DNA from: Hirsutella rhossiliensis
Lineage: Eukaryota; Ascomycota; Sordariomycetes; Hypocreales; Ophiocordycipitaceae
Direction: 5' to 3'
DNA: 64,000 nt
Assembly (NCBI RefSeq): GCF_020360975.1
Contig: NW_025408669.1
Coordinates: forward strand, 5,022,001-5,086,000
The notes beneath the pieces are model-generated. The model did no database searches, was not told where the DNA came from, and saw only the letters and a program-made list of their open reading frames with translations. Both the position numbers and the translations under genes were made by a program. Of the stretch, positions 33,906 through 46,182 are shown in pieces. The number at the start of each line of letters is the position of its first letter. The stretch's first letter is position 1.

Positions 33906-34089
33906 TGATATAAGGGCACCTATAGCGAAAGGATAGCTCCTAGAAATTAACGAAAACGGGAACTACTAGTAACGATAGCTAAATATAATATTTAAAGTAT
34001 AACCTAATAACTCGACTTATTAAAAGATCTTAAAATAGATAAAAGAATATAAAGCACTAAATAAATACGATATAGGATATTTAAAAGTT

Positions 34090-35410
34090 CTAATATACAA
34101 AAATATAATCTAGATACTACTAGCGTTATAAGATAAAGTTATATAAGATATATATAAATATTTAATATATAGATACTAAGGAATCTAAAGAATAATAAAA
34201 CGGATTAAACGATAATATAACTTCTTATAGCTTAAGGAAGTAGTACGATAAGTTATTAAAGAATATAAACTTTATATATAAAGTAAAGCTAAACGATATA
34301 AACTATATAGAGAATTATAACCGCTACTAGTACTAGAGAAACTATAGGATTTAATAGCTTTTAATTATATTATAAAGCTACTACTATTAAAAGAACCTAT
34401 AAGTAACGTTAAATACGATAGTATATTCGTTATTACTAATAAACTAACGAAGTATAGGTACTTCTTACTATATAAAGAAGTAAGTAATATAAAAGAGCTA
34501 GTATATATATTCCTATAAACTATTATTAGTAATTATAAACTACTAAATAAGATTATCTTTAATAAAGGAAGTACCTTTATAGCTAAGTTTTAGTAAGCTC
34601 TTATAGTATAATTAAGGACGAAATATAAGCTTAGTATAGCTTATTACTTATAAATAGATAGATAAATAGAACGACTTAACTAAACGCTTAAATAATATTT
34701 ACGATACTATATTAGCTACGAATAAAACAATTAGGTTAAATAGCTACTAATAGCGTAACTAGCTTATAATAGCTTAGTTACGGAAATAACTAAGCTCTTA
34801 CTAGTATACGCTAATTATAGATATAACCTAGAAGTATTTAAGGTTACTCGATAAGGACTATAAGCGGAACGAGCGATACTATAAGTAGATTAGCTATAAA
34901 AATTATATAAAGAAATATAATAAGAATTTTAATTCGTTAAAAAATAAATATCTACTTACTATAATTAGAAAAGATTATAGGGACTAATCTTTTAAGAGGG
35001 GGATATAGTCTACCTTATATAACGAAATATTAAAATAAAACGACTAAGTAATAAATTAGATTTTAAGAAACTTAGACCGTTTAAGGTTAAGAAAACTATT
35101 TTAAAAGTTAACTACGAACTTTCGCTATTAATAATAATACGGATATACCCGATATTTTATATCTTATTATTAAAACTAGCGCTATAAAATACTAAACTAT
35201 AGGAAAAAATCGAAGTTAACGACGATTAAGAATATAAAGTAGAATAAATACTAGATATAAGAAAATAAGGTTAGTAATAAGAATACCTTATTAAGTAGAA
35301 GGGATATAGACTAGAGGAAAATACCTAGGAACTACTTAAGTACTTAACCTACTATAGTTCTTTACTTCGATAGTTCTACTAGTAAAATCTACCCTAGGTA
35401 TTATAAAATC
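34090..35410 (+). pseudogene. Ty3-C integrase with chromodomain
   Basis: Core: SIFVITNKLTKYRYFL near 34420-34470 (first-Asp block, Asp to Asn), IIFNKGSTFIAKF near 34553-34590 (second-Asp block, again Asp to Asn) and the Glu block ERLNQTLKQYLRYYISY near 34668-34720. C-terminal part: QEGDIVYLIQRNIK near 35000-35040. Chromodomain: YKVEQILDIRKQG near 35235-35270 then YLIKQKGYRLEENTQE near 35283-35330. These blocks keep the usual spacing, so the protein was full length before RIP. Confidence 0.82.
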
Positions 35411-35456
35411 GCCTAAAGAACTAATAGTATTTTAATTAATTATATTAAATCTACCT

Positions 35457-36020
35457 ATAGACTAAATATCGACCACTGCTTTAGATTCTTAGCGCTTAGC
35501 CTCGTTAAGGTTATCTAAGGAATAAAGGCCCTAATAGACTATCTTAGTACCCTTTATCTTTAGCTAGCGCTTTTAACGGTAAAGCCGCGCTAAACGAGCT
35601 AAGGCTTCGTTTAAGTTAGCTTAAGCTTTTAATATTCGCTCCTTAGTAATTTCTTCTTCTTTATCTAATCGATCGGACTCTAGATTTATTCGGGATACTA
35701 AGAAACACGTTAGCTATAAATAATAAGTAGGATAACGAAGTTACCTACGAGAGCTAATCGCTACGCCCGACGTATCGTAGGAACGACCCCGCTATATATA
35801 TTCGGTATACTTAGAAGATTTCTCTAGCATTTTATAGCGGAAGCCGCGCGACGAATAAAAAGAATATAGTATAACGTCGAAACTAAGACGATTAATAGAC
35901 TTAGCTAAACGAATGCGCTTAAGGGTCTTACGAGAACGATCCTTTAATACGCGACTAGATATACTATTAGTAGTATATCCTAAGGGATAGAAAGGACGAA
36001 ATAGGGATATATATATACGC
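35457..36020 (-). pseudogene. Antisense gene in the Ty3-C 3' region: Cys-motif plus coiled-coil protein
   Basis: Minus-strand frame between the chromodomain and the polypurine tract, broken only by TAA/TAG. It reads SRVLKDRSRKTLKRIRLAKS (from 35956), then at 35815-35770 KYTEYI-stop-RGRSYD, which fits K-C-x-E-C-x-R-x-G-R-x-C-D with Cys changed to Tyr by RIP. A charged helical part follows (DKEEEITKERILKA, then ANLNEALARLARLYR, about 35665-35590) and looks like a coiled coil. From memory, fungal proteomes contain many hypothetical proteins with this Cys motif followed by a coiled coil; I know no function. The Ty3-E copy keeps the same frame on the opposite strand (54160-54800). The start codon is not visible, as ATG would become ATA. 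Confidence 0.65.
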
Positions 36021-36097
36021 GATAAGGGTATATTTATATACGGCGGCTAAGGTAGTAGTAGGCCTTATAGATAAGACTAAAAGGAGGGGAGATATTA

Positions 36098-36567
36098 TAT
36101 TACGACCATGGTTAGCGGGCCGTAAGAGAGCCGGCTACGTTTACGTAATAAGGCGGCTCGGAATAATAGTTAGGACGAGAAGTTACTTAGGCTTAGCTTA
36201 CCTAGAGCGTACGTAAGCTAAGTAAGCCTTATATAGATAGATTACTATTTAGGAATATAGCTTACGAGTAAGCTATAGTAAGCTACGAAGGGGATCACGG
36301 CTAGGACCGTGATTTAAGGATAGTCTATATAGGTATATATAGCTACCTACTTTTACTCCTTTAGATAGATAGCTCTCTAGCTTTTAATATAGATCTTTAT
36401 TATAATTCTATCTTTAATTTTAATTACCTAGTTATAGTCTACGGTCTATAACCTCTAACTTATTACTAATGTAATATACTTATTATTACTTAGACCACGC
36501 CCTATTATATCTACTAATATAAACCCCTCGATAGGTTTATCCCTTAAGAATAACACCGGTCGTTATA
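36098..36567 (+). repeat. Ty3-C 3' LTR
   Basis: 470 bp. Intact and slightly less mutated than the 5' copy: it keeps an ACCATGG near its start and some CA/TG. Followed by ATACC and then LINE-1. Confidence 0.92.
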
Positions 36568-36572
36568 ATACC

Positions 36573-38896
36573 TCTTAAACTATTACTTTATAGGTTAACT
36601 CTTAAGCTTAAGCGCTTAAGCTAGCCCTAAGGTAGAAAGAAGTAAAAGCTAAGTTAGTTAAAGCTAAGACTATACCCTAGCTAGGACTATACTAGCTAAC
36701 GCTTTAAACGTTAAAAGATATTAACTAAGACCTAAACTATATTTTTACTACTTTAGTATAGATCGCGATAGCTATAGTTCTACGCTTAAAGGGTAAGTAT
36801 TACCTAGGGGCAATATATAGTTTACCTTAAAAGTAAGAAGGGCGATAAAGGAGGCTAAGAGGGTAAGGAGGAAGTATAGGTAGGAAAGAAGTAAGGTAAA
36901 CTAAGAAGACTTATATAAAGTAATAGCGGCTTAAAAGTAAACTATCTATAAGGTAAGGAGAGCTTACTAGTATAAGTTTTTAGAGGAATTTAGCGCTAAT
37001 AATACTAAGCTTTAAAATATAAAAAGGTAGGCTAGACTTTATAGTAAGCTACTATTAAAACCGATTTATATCCTACTATTAATTAAGAAGGGTAAAGACT
37101 AATTAATAGAAACGTTTAATAAGAAGGCCTAGATATTAATAGCTAAGTTCTTCTTACTAAAAGCTAGTATAACCTAAGGGCTACCCTAGCCTATTACTAA
37201 GGCGACCCTTATAGTTAATTAATAGATCTAGCTAGCTAATATTATAGTAGCGCTAAGTAAGATAGTAAGCTAGAAAGCGGTAGGCTTAGATAACGTCCCT
37301 TTAAGGTTTATTAAGAAATATAAACTAGCCTTAGTTTAGTAACTAGCTATAATCTTTAACGCTTATACTTAACTATTATATTTCCTAGAATAGTTCTATA
37401 GTATAAACGTAATAGTAATTTAAAAGCTAAGTAAGAGGCTAGAAGCTTACTATATAATAAGGGGATAAAGATTAATTTCCCTCCTACTTATAATAAGGAA
37501 AGTACTTAAGTAAATACTAGCTTAAAAGATTATAGGAGCTATAAAGGTAAACGGTATCTTACTAAATAGATAAATAAGGAATAAGAAAAAGCGCTTTATA
37601 AAAGTAGCGATCCTACTAGTAATAAAACTAATATACGCGACCTAAGCTTAAAAGGGTATTATATTATTCCTATAGCTAAATATTAAGGGCGTATTTAATA
37701 TAGTTAACTATAATAAGCTTATAAGGGAACTAAAGCTTTAAGGATACATTAGATAGCTTATAAGCTTAATATAGAGCTTTATAAGTAATAGAAGATTAAT
37801 ATTTTACTTTAATAAAAGGACTTTAAAGCTAACTTAAATACTAATAAGAGTCCCTTAAAGCTCCCTCTAATCCTTAATCTTATTTTTATACTATATAACC
37901 CCTTTATATAAAAGGACTAGTATAATATATAGTATTTATACCGTTAGCTTTACTAACGATATAAATATAGTTAGTATCGGACCTAATAAGGCTATAATAG
38001 TAATATACTTAGAGGAGGCTTAGAAGGTATATATAAAGTAAGCGGCTAAGTTATAGTTACTTTTAAACTATTAAAAAGTAAGTTAATATACTTTATATAA
38101 AGAAGATAAGCGATAATAACGCTAGTCTACCTTAAAACTAGCAGAGTAATACTAGTCTAAGAGGCCCGCTTACTAAGGGTTTAAGTATACTAAAAACTAT
38201 ACTAAAAGGTATACCTAAAATAGCTCTAGGTAAAGATAAAGCGCTAAACTATAGCTTAAACTAAGCTCGCGGCGTCTATATAGGGCTATACCTTACTATA
38301 TACTAAGGAAGTCTATAATAAGGTAATCTAGTTTTTAATCTCTTATACTATAGTTATATTCTATAAGATAACGCTTATAAAAGGGAAACTATATAAGATT
38401 ATATAGGACTTAATATAAGATTAGCTAGATTACCTTTAAGTAGTAATAGGCGCCTACCGCGTAACCTTAGTCTACTAAGTAAAAGTAAAGGTATAGGTGC
38501 CTTTAATTAACCTTTACCTAAACTAAAAAATAATAAATACCCTTTAAAGGTTAAAGGATTTAAGGCTCTTAAGCTAAATTTAACGTATATTTAATACGGT
38601 CGCGGGTATACTTAAGAAGAAGTAATACTAGAAAGAGAGTAGGCTCTTAGCGGCGCTACTACCTAGTAGGCCCCCCCTTATTAAGGAGATAAAGGGGGTC
38701 TAAAGCTAGATAGGATTAAACGACCTCTTAAATAAAGCTAAGTCGCTTAAAAAGCTAAATAAGGAATAGGCTGCTTAATAAAATACTAAGGAAAACGTAA
38801 TCTAATAATACTAAACTACCCTCTACCCCGCTAACTTCTTACTATAGTTTAATAAGGCGATAATACTAAACTATTATAAGGGCCTCCTTAAGTATA
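36573..38896 (+). pseudogene. LINE-1 segment 2: end of endonuclease and reverse transcriptase
   Basis: Copies its own RNA at a nicked target. RT blocks on the plus strand: RLISLLLII (near 37470-37495), LNIKGVFNIVNYNKLIRELK (about 37678-37735), which matches the conserved LDxxGAFDxVxHxxL block with several positions altered, then ISNRRLIFYFN (near 37785) and the active-site region SFTNDINIVSI (near 37950-37980), where the second Asp would normally stand next to the first. These are typical of Tad1-clade fungal LINEs. Stops are TAG/TAA. The gene continues after Copia-2 at 44924. Confidence 0.8.
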
Positions 38897-39459
38897 TATA
38901 AGGAACGGTGGTCCTACTATAAATAAAGCAGCTATAATATACTCTCCCGATTATATAAGCTAATAAGTAGTATATTAATTATAGATAAAATCTTATCCTA
39001 TAGAGTAAGAATCGCTTATTATTTTGCATATTATTATATATTAAACGGGTTGCCGGTTATCGTACAATCGGGAATCGAAGGAATAGAGCTAGCTTAGAAT
39101 ACTAGTTAAGACCTCTTAAGAACACCGGCACGACCAACCTCCTTTAAACACGAATATCGGTGGAACCAAGACACCTCTAGATTTACTTAGGTATTATAAA
39201 TTCTAGTCTTAGGGCGATATAGCAGCCTAAGTCTAGTCCCGAAAGGTTCTTCCGTTCAGCTATAATTGTCTATATAAGACAGTATGTCCGCTAGTAGATA
39301 GATAGAGAATTATTAACTTTAACACCTCTTCTATATACTAATATACTACTAATAAATTCCGTTAAAAATCCTACCTTATACTCCTTCTTCCCCTCTATTA
39401 CGTAGTCTTATATAATTCCTTAATTTCCTAAAATTCCGCTTTGCTTATATACCTTTAGA
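38897..39459 (+). repeat. Copia-2 5' LTR
   Basis: 563 bp, TATAAGGAACGG...CCTTTAGA. Followed by GGTTATAAGCCC, a possible primer-binding site. Confidence 0.92.
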
Positions 39460-39609
39460 GGTTATAAGCCCTTACTCCTTTTAAGCCGAAATTAACTACT
39501 TATACCTTTAAAATTCCTCGTCAAATATTTAATTAAAATTCCTTTCAAATTCCCCTAACTTCTTTTACCTTCCTACTCTTAAACTCCCGTCTAGACTTCT
39601 CGATCCCTA

Positions 39610-40720
39610 TAAACGAAATAATACCGAATTTATATAAAATAGGTAGATAGAAAGAATATAAATTTACTAGACTTAAGGGAAATTTAAATTATACCTTATA
39701 GACTACGAGGATAGAAGCTATCCTTATAAAAGAAAAGCTTATTACTGCTCTAGAGTAAGTAAATTATATATAGACTACGGAAGCTTTATCTATAATATTC
39801 CTTTAAGTCGAAGATAGTCCCTTAATATAAATTCGGCATCTAAAAAATGCTAAAGAAGCGTAGGATGAGCTTAAAAAGCTATATAATCCATCGAACTTTT
39901 CGTCGAACTATCTACTTATTAAGCAGCTCTTTAATCTTAGTCCCTCAGACTCTAATTTAGAGAAATACCTTTATAAGGTAAAGGAAATCTACGAGGATTT
40001 AAAATCCTATAATATAGAAATTCTAGAGGTTATTCTTATAGTATAGATTCTTAATTGCCTTAATAAGGAATTTAGAAGCTATATTATAAATATTATATAG
40101 AGCCTTAAGTATAATTCTATAGCGTTTACCCTTAAAACCCTTATAGCTAGTCTTTTAGATAAAGCTAGAAAAATAAAGGATATAGACGAATCTTTAAAGA
40201 AAGCCTTCCTAATATAAAGGAAGCCTTAGAAATCCTATAGAAATTCTATAGATACTCCTTATTATAAGGAATATAAAAAACCAGGGCATTTTATAGTAAA
40301 TTGCTATAAATTATACCCGAATAAGGCTCCTGCTTATTAGGTTTTAAATAAAGGAAAAAAGGATAATAGGACTTAAATTTCTAAGAAAAGAAAATCTTCT
40401 TCTTTATCTTCTTCTTTTAAGAAGAAATCCCTTTCTAATAGTATTTCTACTACTAATAAAAGAAGGAAGGCTTGAATTATAGAGCTAGAGTCCGATTCGG
40501 ACGATAGTAATAAGGTCTTAAATATAGCTTCGTAAGAAAATATAGACCTAGATATCGACCTTATAGACCTTTCTAGGGCTCCGACCCCTATATAAACGTC
40601 TAAGGATTTAGAGGTAATTTTAACCTCTATAAATACCCCTATAGTAGAAGCTAATAAAGACTCTCTTTTAGGACCTCTAAAAGCCTCGATTCCTAGAATA
40701 AAGGAATTAGTCTTAAAGGT
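39610..40720 (+). pseudogene. Copia-2 gag
   Basis: The plus-strand frame begins near 39610 and runs into pol without a frame change. Capsid-like segments: HLKNAKEA-stop-DELKKLYNPS (near 39838-39890), NLSPSDSNLEKYLYKVKEIY (about 39930-39990) and LIVQILNCLNKEFRSY with one stop (near 40035-40080); these resemble copia Gag (UBN2-type). The zinc knuckle at 40263-40304 reads Y-K-E-Y-K-K-P-G-H-F-I-V-N-C: the first two Cys are Tyr but His and the last Cys survive. Copia-3 keeps the second Cys. A Ser/Lys-rich linker follows. Confidence 0.78.
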
Positions 40721-43700
40721 AAGAGAAAGAGGATTTCCTAGTTATAAGAATAAAAGGATCTTTAATTTTATATATAATACCGGAGCTACTAAGTATATAG
40801 TATCTAATAAGAATTTCCTTATTAACTATAAAGAAATTAAGTTTAAAGTTTACTAGGGAAAGGCTTCCTTTATATTAGTAAAAGGAAAGGGGGACTTAGT
40901 ATTTAAGTTCCCGTATAGTAGAAAAAGGTATATCCTTTAAGACTGCTTTTATATACCCGAATTAGGGGTAAATATACTATCTTAATCTTATTTTAATAAT
41001 ACCTATGCCTTAATAGGAGGAAATAAAGTCCTTTTATTAGATAATAAAGCTAAGGTCCTTACTAAAGGATTTCTTAGAAATAGATTATATTATATTCTTA
41101 TAGAACCTTTATTAGAAAGCTAATTAATCCTTATTACGTCTTTAAAGGCAAAGGATATAGATTTTTGTACTTAGCACTTACGCTTAGGGCATATAAATAG
41201 TAGGGCGATTTTAGAAATATTAAAAAGATATAATAAGGATATAAAAATGCCTCTAGAAGATAAAAATAGATAAGGTAATACGAAATATATATTAGAGCTA
41301 AAGCAACGAATAAGGTTAATAAATAACCTTCGTATAAGTCTTATACCTATTTAGAAAAAATAGTATTAGATATTAAGGGGCTAATTAAAGTGCCTACTTA
41401 TAATAAATATTACTATTATATTTCTTTCCTAAACGTAGGAACCCGATATCTAGAAATATACGTTCTTCGAAAAAAGGGGGAAGCTTTAGATAGGTTCCTA
41501 GAATTTAAAAATAGGGTAGAAAATAACCCTAAAAATACTAAGATTAGAGAAGCATTTTCTAATAATACTAAAGAATTTATATATAAAATAAAGCTCTATT
41601 ATAAAAAAGAAGGGATTACCTTTAATTCTAGTCCTCCTAGGACGCCGGAATCTAATAGTAGAATAGAAAGAATAAATCGTACTATATTAGAAAAAGTACG
41701 AGCTCTTTTATTTACTACTAGGCTTCCTAAATATCTATAGGGAGAAGCTATTTTAATAGCTACCTATTTATATAATAGATTACTATATTCTACGATAGGA
41801 TTTAAAAGTCTTATAGAAAAGAGGGATAATATAATACTACCCTTTAAGACCTTAAATAAAGTTAAGACCTTCGGAAGGCTTATATATTATAGGAATAAAG
41901 ACCTTAAAGATAAGCTAGATAATAGAGCTTTTAAGGGAATAATAGTAGGCTATTTAGAAAATATATATAAAATCTAGGATTTAACTAAGAGAAAGATTAT
42001 TATCTCTAGAGATATTACTATACTAGAAAATAAATTTATAAAAAATCCAGAAATTTCTAGTAGTAATAATACCTTTAATTTTAATTCTATTCTAAATAAA
42101 GATAAGCTAGAAAGCTATATCCCTATAGAGGAAGCTACTAGAGAACCTAGAAATAAAAGTCCCTCGCCCTCTATAAAAGAAGAGTCTCTAAATAACGATC
42201 CTATTCTTACTACTAGTAGCATAGTAGTAGAATTACCTAAGAAGCCGGAAAGGTTCGATGCTAACTATATTAAATACCCTAACGTTAATTTATTTCTAAA
42301 CTACGATTTTATAAAGTTAATTCTAGCTAGTATAGAAAATTAGGATCTAAAAATTCTAAAGACCTATAAATAGGCAATAAATAGCCCTAAAGTAGCATTT
42401 TAGAAAGAAGCTATAATTAAGGAAATTAGCTAGCTAATTAAATATAAAACTTAGGAATTTTCCTACCTCCTTAGGGATAAGAGGCTATAGGAGGCCGCTA
42501 GGTCTATACTATTAAGAAGGATAGTTAAAATAATATAATAAAATATAAAGCCCGTTTTATAATATAGGGATTTAAGTAGATCTATAGCTTAGATTTCCTA
42601 GATACCTTCTCGACTACGGCTAGACCCGAATCTATTAGAATCCTACTTATTTTAGCTATTATCTATAAATTCAAAGCTTTATAAATAGATATAATAAATG
42701 CCTTCGTATATACCGATATAGATAGCGAAGTATATATCGATCTTCCTATAAGCTATAAAGAATACGCTCTTAAAGAATATTATTTAAAATATAGATTAGC
42801 TTATAGAGCTAAAGGAATTAAATTAACTAAATTCCTAGACCTATATAAAACCGGTTAAATTAAAGCAAAGCTAAAGAAAGCATTATATAGCCTAAAATAC
42901 AGTCCTAAGCTCTAGTATAATCATTTAAAAATTATACTAAATAATCTCGGATTTCTTCTTCTTTTAATAGATAAAGGAGTATTTATAAATAAGGACCATA
43001 GTATAGCCTTAGTAATTTACGTCGACGACTTTCTTATAGTAAGGCCCTCTAAATCTATAATAGAAGAAAGATTATTTAAAGAATTATCTAAATTCCTAGA
43101 TTTTACTATCTTAGGAGATATAAAAGACTTCTTAGGTCTAAATATTATAATAAACCGAGAAAATAAAGAGCTATATATATCCTAAGAATATTATACCTTA
43201 AATAAATTAAAGGAATTTAATAAAGAAGGTTTAGGAACTTCGAATTTACCCGCTATAGTAAGCTTTAAGCTTATAAAAGCAAAGGAATTACCTTCTAAGG
43301 AAGATATATTGCAATTTTAGAAAGAAATAGGATCTCTATTATACTTAGCCTTATTTACTAGGCTAGATATCTTATATTCTATAATTTCCTATGCTAGATT
43401 CGAGGCTAAGCCCGACTAAACGTATTTTAAGGCTTTAAATATAATTTAGAAATATTTAAATAAACTCCTAGCCTAAAGATTAAATATAATTGCAATATCC
43501 CTTTTACCTATCTATATATAAAGGGTTTTACTAACTCTAGCTAGGCGTCGGATTTAACGGACGGAAAATCCTTTTCTAGTTACTATTTTTATATATATAA
43601 TAATATAATAAGCTAGGCTTTCTCTAAGTAAAAAGCCGTTGCCCTTTCTACCTACGAAGCAGAGTATATTAGCCTTAGGGAGGCAAATAAAGAAGCTATT

Positions 43701-43960
43701 TATTTAAATATGCTTTTTAAAAATATTACTAAGGATCTATCTATTAAGATTCCTAATACTATACCTCTTATTTTAACGGATAATACTACTACTATTAAAT
43801 TAGCAGAAAATCCGGAATTTTATAAAAGGTCTAAGTATATAAGATTAGCTATTACTATACTAGAACTAGTATAAGAGAAAAATTAGAGTTTTTATATTAA
43901 ATTAAAAGATAATATAGCTAATATTTTTACAGAAGGAATTAAGACCTAGATTACTCTATA
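40721..43960 (+). pseudogene. Copia-2 pol: protease, integrase, RT, RNase H
   Basis: Protease: FIYNTGATKYIVSN with the catalytic codon AAT at 40776-40778, so Asp-Thr-Gly has become Asn-Thr-Gly. GAG-pre-integrase: HLRLGHINSRAILEILKRY near 41177-41230. Integrase core: the open stretch 41390-41740, with GTRYLEIYVLRKKGEALDRF and the Glu block PRTPESNSRIERINRTILE near 41640-41690. RT: DI-stop-NAFVYTDIDSEVYIDLP near 42690-42745 and an intact YVDD at 43018-43029. RNase H: about 43545-43950, ILTDNTTTIKLAENPEFYK-like text near 43770-43825. Stops are few and all TAG/TAA. Confidence 0.88.
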
Positions 43961-44350
43961 AATTTAGAAACAGTCTATCCTTAATATAAGTTCCTAAGTA
44001 ATTAAAAGGGGTTTTAGATATTTTTATACTTTCTATATCTTTCCCTTACTAGGTTTTTCTTTTTAGGTTTCCTAGAGAAATATTTACTAGGTTTTTATCT
44101 ATTAAGATTTTCCTAGCAATAATAGGTTTTACCTTATATAAGGTTATCCTATAAATAATTATTATAACTATAGATTTTCCTACTATAGGTTTTTATTAGT
44201 ATATACCTAAGGATTTATTTTCCTAAGAAAGAATAGGTTTTATATATCCTATTAAGGTATAAGAATGGTTTTCCTAAATTAGGTTTTGCCTATATATATA
44301 CTACTATAAATAAATTAGTAAAGTATATAAATCTACTCTTTAAGGGAGGC

Positions 44351-44918
44351 TATAAGGAACGGTGTTCCTACTATAAATAAAGCAGCTATAATATACTCTC
44401 CCGATTATATAAGCTAATAAGTAGTATATTAATTATAGATAAAATCTCATCCTATAGAGCAAGAATCGCTCGTTATTTTACATGTTATTATGCATTAAAC
44501 GGGTTGCCGGTTATCGTACAATCGGGAATCGAAGGAATAGAGCTAGCTTAGAATACTAGTTAAGACCTCTTAAGAACACCGGCACGACCAACCTCCTTTA
44601 AACACGAATATCGGTGGAACCAAGACACCTCTAGATTTACTTAAGGTATTATAGAATTCTCTAGTCTTAGGGCTATACGGCAGCCTAAGTCTAGTCCCGA
44701 AAGGTTCTTCCGTTCAGCTATAATTGTCTATATAAGACAGTATGTCCGCTAGTAGATAGATAGAGAATTATTAACTTTAACACCTCTTCTATATACTAAT
44801 ATACTACTAATAAATTCCGTTAAAAATCCTACCTTATACTCCTTCTTCCCCTCTATTACGTAGTCTTATATAATTCCTTAATTTCCTAAAATTCCGCTTT
44901 TACTTATATACCTTTAGA
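44351..44918 (+). repeat. Copia-2 3' LTR
   Basis: 568 bp, more than 90 percent like the 5' LTR by eye, with C/T and G/A differences such as CATGTTATTATGCAT versus a partly RIPed version in the 5' copy. Confidence 0.92.
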
Positions 44919-44923
44919 GTATA

Positions 44924-45320
44924 TTAATATAGTAATTACTTAGATATATATAAGAAAGATACGGCTTAATAACTTCTTTTTTAATTAATAGGTCCTTAGT
45001 ATAGTCTCGCTAATATATACTTATAAATAAAAATAAGATACTATTTACTATATAATAATTAACTATTTATTAATAAAGAAGGTAAGGGAGTCTTTTTTAA
45101 TATAGGCCTAGGATATAGGTAATATAAGAGCGGGCGTTTAAAGGAAAAAGATAGTAGCGCCGCTAGTATAATAGTTCCTTTACTTAAGTAAGCTCTACTA
45201 GTTTAACTTAGCTTAGAGGCTATATATAAATATACTAGATAATAAGACTAGGGTTATACTAAAGATAAAGCGGCCTTAACTAAAACTACCTTAGCTAACT
45301 ACTTTTTTTATTAAAGCGAT
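44924..45320 (+). pseudogene. LINE-1 segment 3: C-terminal region
   Basis: Continues the LINE frame after the GTATA duplication. KAIILNYYKGLLKY before Copia-2 joins INIVIT-stop-I-Y-I-R-K-I-R-L-N-N-F after it, and a degraded Cys/His finger of the CCHC type found at the end of Tad-like ORF2 follows (Cys and His codons altered). The 3' end is not marked by a clear poly(A) or short tandem repeat; about 45320 is an estimate from where the protein-like reading stops. Confidence 0.6.
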
Positions 45321-46177
45321 CTAAGAAAAGGAAAGGACTTATAATAATAAGACTATAGTATTAACTAAACTAAACTTAGACTAAGCGTAAACCTCGCTAC
45401 TTAAACTATAGACTAAATAAAACTAATATAACTTAACTAAGCTAGCCTTAATAGCTATAAAATAAGACCTACTACTAAAAGACTATAACTAAATAACACT
45501 TAACTTAAAACTAACTTAAGATAAAGCTAATAACTAGCCTTTAAACTATAACCTTAGCCTAACTCGTTAGTAATAATATCTACCTTATTATTATAGTAGG
45601 AATAATAAGACCCCTTTAAGGTAGTACGTAGGGTATAGGAAGGACTAACCTAAGACTTATAAGGAGTATAGGGACTACTACTACTATAAGAAGCTTAATA
45701 ATAACTAGCTAGGCCCGATCTTAAACTTAAACTAAAGCTAGCTTAAATAGCTAGCTAATAAGATAAAGTAATAACTAAGGTCTATACTAAGGTAGGACCT
45801 ATACTAATAGTAGTATAGAGGCGATTACTATAGCCTATACTATAACCCTAGATCTAATTAAGGTTAAAACTAGCGATAATCTTAGTTAGGACTTAACTAT
45901 AATAGCTTTAAAGACGCTATTAAATAAAGTTAAGAGCGTTAGTAGGGTTAGTAAGTAATATAAGATAAGGACGCTTTAAAGTAAGCTTAGCGTTAAGAGA
46001 ACTACTAAGCTATAGCTTAGTATTAAAGCTAATAAAAGGTAATATAATAAGTTCCTATTCTAGCTTTAAGATAACTATAGGTATAGTAATAGTAGTAGAC
46101 TCCTTAGCCTTAGCCTTAAATAAAGCCTTAGATATAATAGCTACCTTACCCTTACTTTTACCCTTACCGTTCTTTTT
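45321..46177 (-). pseudogene. Unidentified minus-strand frame, segment a
   Basis: A RIPed minus-strand frame with TAG/TAA-only breaks, including the basic stretch KKNGKGKSKGKVAIISKALF (near 46170-46110) and SSLNAKLTLKRPYLILLTNP (near 46020-45955). It is cut at 46178 by the insertion of LARD-1. No domain recognised. It may be a gag-like or LINE ORF1-like protein. It resembles the antisense frame of Ty3-A in general style but I could not align the two. Confidence 0.35.
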
Positions 46178-46182
46178 ATTAA

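Larger units (their letters stand above)
22618..36567 (+). mobile_element. Ty3-C: RIPed chromovirus in LINE-1, with Ty3-D and TRIM-1 inside
   Basis: Exact ATACC duplication (22613-22617 and 36568-36572). LTRs begin TATTACGAC and end GTCGTTATA, about 470 bp. The left LTR is split by Ty3-D. Plus-strand order: gag, protease, RT, RNase H, integrase, chromodomain; then a minus-strand frame before the 3' LTR. A polypurine tract (AAAAGGAGGGGAGATA) precedes the right LTR. RIP is strong throughout except in the two later insertions. Ty3-E at 53554 is the same family. Confidence 0.93.
38897..44918 (+). mobile_element. Copia-2: Ty1/copia element inserted in LINE-1
   Basis: 6022 bp with LTRs of 563 and 568 bp and exact GTATA duplications (38892-38896, 44919-44923). 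A single long gag-pol frame in copia order. RIP is present but lighter than in the Ty3 elements: many CA/TG survive in the LTRs and the integrase core is still open for 116 codons. Copia-3 (57196-63167) is the same family in the opposite orientation. Confidence 0.95.
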
